Shown: positions 6,787-9,369 of the stretch, in pieces
How the letters are laid out: the number at the start of each line of letters is the position of its first letter
Position numbering within the stretch: the stretch's first letter is position 1
Origin: Planctomycetota bacterium
GTDB lineage: Bacteria; Planctomycetota; Brocadiia; SM23-32
Length of the DNA: 9,369 bases
Reading direction: 5' to 3'
NCBI GenBank assembly: GCA_018400625.1
Contig: JAGYMJ010000296.1
Coordinates: 1-9,369 of the forward strand
Notes under the pieces: model-generated
The model's input: the letters and a program-made list of their open reading frames with translations, nothing else
What the model was told of the DNA's origin: nothing
Databases searched by the model: none
Position numbers and translations under genes: made by a program

Positions 6787-8715
6787 ATGACTCTTTGTGA
6801 GCAAAAGACCGGCGGTAAGATACTATGTATTCGGCTCAGTGCGCTTGGTGATATTGTGCATTGTATGAGCGCGCTGACTCTTTTGCGGAAGAGCCGCCCC
6901 GCAGCACAGATATTCTGGATTGTGGAAGAACGGAATGCCGGCCTTTTGGAAAGCCATCCTTATATTGACAATATAATCCCTATACCACGTATCGATTGGG
7001 GCGAAGCCCTGAAAGACCCCTGGCAATGGGCCGAAGTCTGGCCGGAGATAGCATCATTCATGTTGGATTTGCGTAAGGTAAAGTTCGACCTCAGCATTGA
7101 CTTCCAAAGCAGTATGAAGAGCTCCTGGATAGTGGCGGCGGCCGGGGCTCAGGAAAGGATCGGGTTTGCACCGCCCGTTTCACGCGAATTGTGCCATTTA
7201 GTTCAAAACCGCCTGGTCACGGCGCCCCAAAACAACTGTCATCGTATTGAACGCAACCTGGCCTTGCTTTCTCCCGCGGATATTCCCGCAAGATACTCTC
7301 CGCCGGTTTTACCCTGTTTACCGGAACATGAAAAGGTGGCCCAAAACATATGCAGTGGCATGCAGCGTCCGCTGGTCGTCATTCATCCGGGGACCAGCGA
7401 TTTTGCCCAGTTTAAACGTTGGCTGCCGGAGCGCTACGGTAAGCTTGCATTAAGATTGATCAATTTGCTCAATGCTTCCGTGCTGGTCACTTTCGGCCCG
7501 GGGGAGGAAGCTCTTGCCCATCGGGTAGTCGCTGCGAGCAAGCATGAAGCGGTTTTGGCGCCGCGTCTGTCGCACATCCAGCAGTTAAGCGGTATTATGA
7601 AACAGGCCGATCTTTTCGTGGGCAGCGATACGGGCCCTATGCACATAGCTTCCGCCCTTGATACTCCCCTCATCGCACTCTTTGGTCCTAAGGAACCCGC
7701 GGGAACAGGGCCTTTTAATAGAGCATCTGAAGTTGTAACTGCTGACAACATACCCTGCCGGCCTTGTGAAAAAAGAGAGTGTTCTCACCCCCTGTGCATG
7801 GAAGGCATCAGTGTTGATCGCGTTTTTGAATCGGCGAGGCGGATGCTCTTTTCTACGGGCGTGAACCAGGAAAACAACTCACAGACCGAAGATTTTCAAA
7901 AACCCCTCTTCTGTGATTTCAGATTGGGAGATTTATACGGTAAACTCCATTCAGCTTACAGTTGCCCTGATTTCTATCGTTTCATCTCAACGGTAGGGAT
8001 CGGAGAAGACGGTAAAGATAAAAAATTGCCGTCTTCTCCCGATCTTCCCAACGATCAAACGGGTTCTTTTGATCCAATAAAAGAGTTAAAACACGCGGTC
8101 TTTGATAAGGAAAGATGTTTTTACCTTTGCTTCAAAGACTATAAAGGTAAAAGAAAACGTCGATATGCCACAAAGAAACGCTCGGCCACCCTTCAACAGT
8201 ACTGGAAAATTGCTTTGAAAATGTATGAGAGAAATCTTCCCTGTATGATGCCTGTATGCTGGATGCGGCGTACTCATTCTCATGGTTCGAGAGAGATTCT
8301 GATGTTCAATGGAACGGAAGTTGCAAAATCTGACTTTGAGCCGGCCGAAAATGAGAACAAGGTCCCCTTTTTGACAAAAATGGCTGAAATGTTAAAAGAA
8401 TTCCATAATAAGGGTTTCCATCATAATGAATTGCGATTTTCCAGCGCCGGATTTCTTGATGGAGAGGGAATAATAATGAGAAGTCTGGAAAACGTGCGTC
8501 ACATCAAATTACCTTGTATATTACGTGAAATATGCTGGGGTTGGGAATTGAGATCTCTTTATCGGGACTGCAAAAAAAGATTTTCCCGTGAGGATTTCTG
8601 CAAATATTTCATCAGACCGTATTGCGCACATCATATAGAAAACAAACAATTGAGAAGGGTGTTTTTGCGGTCTATACATCCCGGATTGAATGAACGGAAA
8701 GTGACAGATTATTAA
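6787..8715 (+). CDS. heptosyltransferase (GT9) fused to a degenerate LPS-kinase domain
   Basis: A single 642-residue frame with two domains. Residues about 10-345 are a family-9 glycosyltransferase of the WaaC/WaaF (ADP-heptose:LPS heptosyltransferase) type: IRLSALGDIVH with the expected catalytic D22, VIHPGT (198-203), the nucleotide-sugar site GSDTGPMHIA (279-288) followed by LIALFGP, and a four-cysteine stretch CRPCEKRECSHPLC typical of the family. Residues about 385-610 resemble WaaP/KdkA-type lipopolysaccharide kinases: the N-lobe lysine K450 in FKDY is present. The catalytic loop, expected as H-x-D, reads HNEL (546-549), and the expected I-D-L metal site reads RSLENVR (565-571). This half therefore looks catalytically dead or strongly altered. 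No stop codon or frame break separates the halves. The protein presumably works on the inner face of the cytoplasmic membrane during LPS core assembly. No clear ribosome-binding site precedes the ATG, so translation may depend on secA just upstream. The exact sugar donor and acceptor are not readable. Confidence 0.88.
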   Translation: MTLCEQKTGGKILCIRLSALGDIVHCMSALTLLRKSRPAAQIFWIVEERNAGLLESHPYIDNIIPIPRIDWGEALKDPWQWAEVWPEIASFMLDLRKVKFDLSIDFQSSMKSSWIVAAAGAQERIGFAPPVSRELCHLVQNRLVTAPQNNCHRIERNLALLSPADIPARYSPPVLPCLPEHEKVAQNICSGMQRPLVVIHPGTSDFAQFKRWLPERYGKLALRLINLLNASVLVTFGPGEEALAHRVVAASKHEAVLAPRLSHIQQLSGIMKQADLFVGSDTGPMHIASALDTPLIALFGPKEPAGTGPFNRASEVVTADNIPCRPCEKRECSHPLCMEGISVDRVFESARRMLFSTGVNQENNSQTEDFQKPLFCDFRLGDLYGKLHSAYSCPDFYRFISTVGIGEDGKDKKLPSSPDLPNDQTGSFDPIKELKHAVFDKERCFYLCFKDYKGKRKRRYATKKRSATLQQYWKIALKMYERNLPCMMPVCWMRRTHSHGSREILMFNGTEVAKSDFEPAENENKVPFLTKMAEMLKEFHNKGFHHNELRFSSAGFLDGEGIIMRSLENVRHIKLPCILREICWGWELRSLYRDCKKRFSREDFCKYFIRPYCAHHIENKQLRRVFLRSIHPGLNERKVTDY

Positions 8716-8765
8716 CCATTCGCTTAATTTTCATATATAAGTCAAAAACTCAGGAGTCGTGTCCC

Positions 8766-9086
8766 ATGGGTTCAAAAATAATGATGATAAAGGTGATGTG
8801 CGGGTGCAAGTCGGAAGCAAGTAAAATAGCGGAGAAACTTCTCGACGAATGGCTCATAGCGTGCGCCAATGTTGTCGGCCCGGTAGAATCCATTTTTCGA
8901 TGGAAGGGGAAGATCGAAACCGAAAAAGAATACATGCTGTTGATGAAAACGCAAGAGAAGCATGTTAAGGAAATAACTCAAACAGTCGCCCAACTGCATT
9001 CTTATGATCTTCCGGAGGTCAGCGCGCTGCCGATTACTGACGGCGACCCCCGGTATGCTGAATGGGTATCTGAAGAAACTTTGTGA
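8766..9086 (+). CDS. cutA: divalent-cation tolerance protein CutA
   Basis: A small 106-residue protein of the CutA1 family, which forms very stable ferredoxin-fold trimers and was first linked to copper/divalent metal tolerance; its molecular role is still unsettled. Family signatures in order are IAEKLLDEWLIACANVV (canonical ...LAACVN...), a strand-turn segment with W and GKIETEKEY, LLMKT, HSYDLPEVSALPI (canonical HPYEVPEI.ALPI), and the C-terminal YAEWV. The length is normal. The ATG at 8766 has AGGAG (8752-8756) at a 9-base spacing. It starts 50 bases after the glycosyltransferase stop on the same strand, so read-through transcription is likely, but no functional link is evident. The GC-rich inverted repeat at 9146-9244 is the first structure downstream and may mark the transcript end. 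Confidence 0.94.
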   Translation: MGSKIMMIKVMCGCKSEASKIAEKLLDEWLIACANVVGPVESIFRWKGKIETEKEYMLLMKTQEKHVKEITQTVAQLHSYDLPEVSALPITDGDPRYAEWVSEETL

Positions 9087-9145
9087 TTTATTTGTTACTG
9101 GGTGCTTTGAGTGGGGAAACATTTGCAATCTGCGTGCAGGGATGT

Positions 9146-9244
9146 CCCCGTCCCTCCCCCCCCGCCCTCGCGCCGGGAAAGCGCTTTCAGCAAGGTATAG
9201 AGGAACCTTCCGGCGCGAGGGCGGCGGGGGAGGGACTAAGGGGG
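9146..9244. repeat. large GC-rich inverted repeat with nested hairpins
   Basis: The arms 9150-9176 and 9210-9236 are reverse complements over 27 bases with one mismatch (9161 against 9225). CCCC at 9146-9149 can extend the stem to GGGG at 9240-9243 across a 3-base TAA bulge. The 33-base interior holds a perfect 12-base palindrome, GAAAGCGCTTTC (9177-9188), and an AAGGT/ACCTT hairpin (9192-9196 with 9205-9209), so one strand can fold as a three-way junction. It sits 59 bases after cutA and has no coding content. No T-run follows on either side, so it is not a standard intrinsic terminator, though it could block RNA decay or transcription. It resembles the GC-rich intergenic palindromes that recur in many bacterial genomes. 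A non-autonomous mobile element (MITE/REP-like) is possible. Confidence 0.85.
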
Positions 9245-9260
9245 TTAGCCTGGTCCTGTA

Positions 9261-9369
9261 GTGCAAAAATATCGTCCCACCGGAACAAGTCCGGTGGTAA
9301 CTTGAAGTGCAAAAATATCGTCCCACCGGAACAAATCCGGTGGTAACTTGAAGTGCAAAAATATCGTCC
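9261..9369. repeat. 46-base tandem repeat array, each unit a perfect hairpin (continues beyond window)
   Basis: Copies begin at 9261, 9307 and 9353; the third is cut after 17 bases by the window edge. Copies 1 and 2 differ at a single base (G9289 against A9335). Each unit holds CCACCGGA and TCCGGTGG as a perfect 8-bp stem with a 5-base loop, ACAAG in copy 1 and ACAAA in copy 2, so the only difference lies in the loop and the stem is kept. The period is not a multiple of three and stops occur, so this is not a repeated protein segment. There are no variable spacers, so it is not a CRISPR array. On the minus strand each stem is followed by GACGATATTTTT, loosely terminator-like. The total copy number is unknown. 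Confidence 0.9.

Noticed and set aside
6133..6804. 223-codon minus-strand open frame antisense to the end of secA
   Set aside because: The plus strand here encodes the conserved SecA C-terminal region and zinc motif; the antisense product is low-complexity and unrecognised.
7855..8085. Possible frameshift or missed gene boundary between the glycosyltransferase and kinase halves
   Set aside because: The frame is continuous. The linker leads into sequence with the expected lead-in of LPS kinases, and there is no internal ribosome-binding site plus start that would clearly open a second gene.
8772..9326. 184-codon minus-strand open frame covering cutA and the downstream repeats
   Set aside because: It lies antisense to a clearly coding cutA and continues through both arms of the inverted repeat and into the tandem repeat; the product has no recognisable domain.
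9083..9346. 87-codon plus-strand frame starting at the cutA stop
   Set aside because: It reads through the GC-rich palindrome and two out-of-phase copies of the 46-base repeat, and has no ribosome-binding site or recognisable domain.
9261..9369. CRISPR array candidate because of regularly spaced palindromic repeats
   Set aside because: The whole 46-base period is repeated including the stretch between palindromes; there are no unique spacers and no cas genes in the window.

Overview
The window looks like chromosomal DNA from a Gram-negative bacterium of intermediate GC content. Every clearly identified gene is a housekeeping or envelope gene; I see no phage, plasmid, transposase, rRNA or tRNA gene. 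A heptosyltransferase-type (GT9) enzyme implies an LPS-like outer layer. The wording of SecA and of the bifunctional P-protein (an ESFP motif in the ACT domain) reminds me of the planctomycete/PVC side of the tree rather than Proteobacteria. That placement is from memory and is low confidence.

Left half, minus strand: a promoter-proximal Gfo/Idh/MocA-family oxidoreductase (2386-3498), then pheA (chorismate mutase/prephenate dehydratase, 1059-2126), tpiA (triosephosphate isomerase, 216-977), and the first 35 codons of a membrane-anchored protein running off the left edge (1-105). Promoter-like sequences precede the oxidoreductase (3614-3642) and pheA (2259-2287), so these are probably two transcription units. 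The pheA promoter places the likely transcript start so close to the upstream GTG of the longest pheA frame that the downstream ATG at 2126 is the better start.

Centre: a 606-base divergent region (3499-4104) separates the oxidoreductase from secA. It is mostly AT-rich. It holds one doubtful small minus-strand ORF, a 13-base inverted repeat abutting a TATAAT, an extended -10 promoter facing secA, and an unexpectedly GC-rich, foldable block about 100 bases upstream of secA.

Right half, plus strand: secA (4105-6762), then after 24 bases a 642-residue fusion of a GT9 heptosyltransferase domain with a WaaP/KdkA-type lipopolysaccharide kinase domain (6787-8715), then cutA (8766-9086). The kinase half lacks the catalytic aspartate and the metal-binding aspartate in the expected places, so it looks like a pseudokinase.

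Right edge: no gene after cutA. There is a near-perfect 27-base inverted repeat enclosing two further small hairpins (9146-9244), followed at once by exact 46-base tandem repeats, each with a perfect 8-bp stem (9261 to the window end). Together these form a dense block of repeated secondary structure that continues beyond the window. The most interesting items are the degenerate kinase fused to the glycosyltransferase, the hairpin-repeat block, and the structured secA leader.
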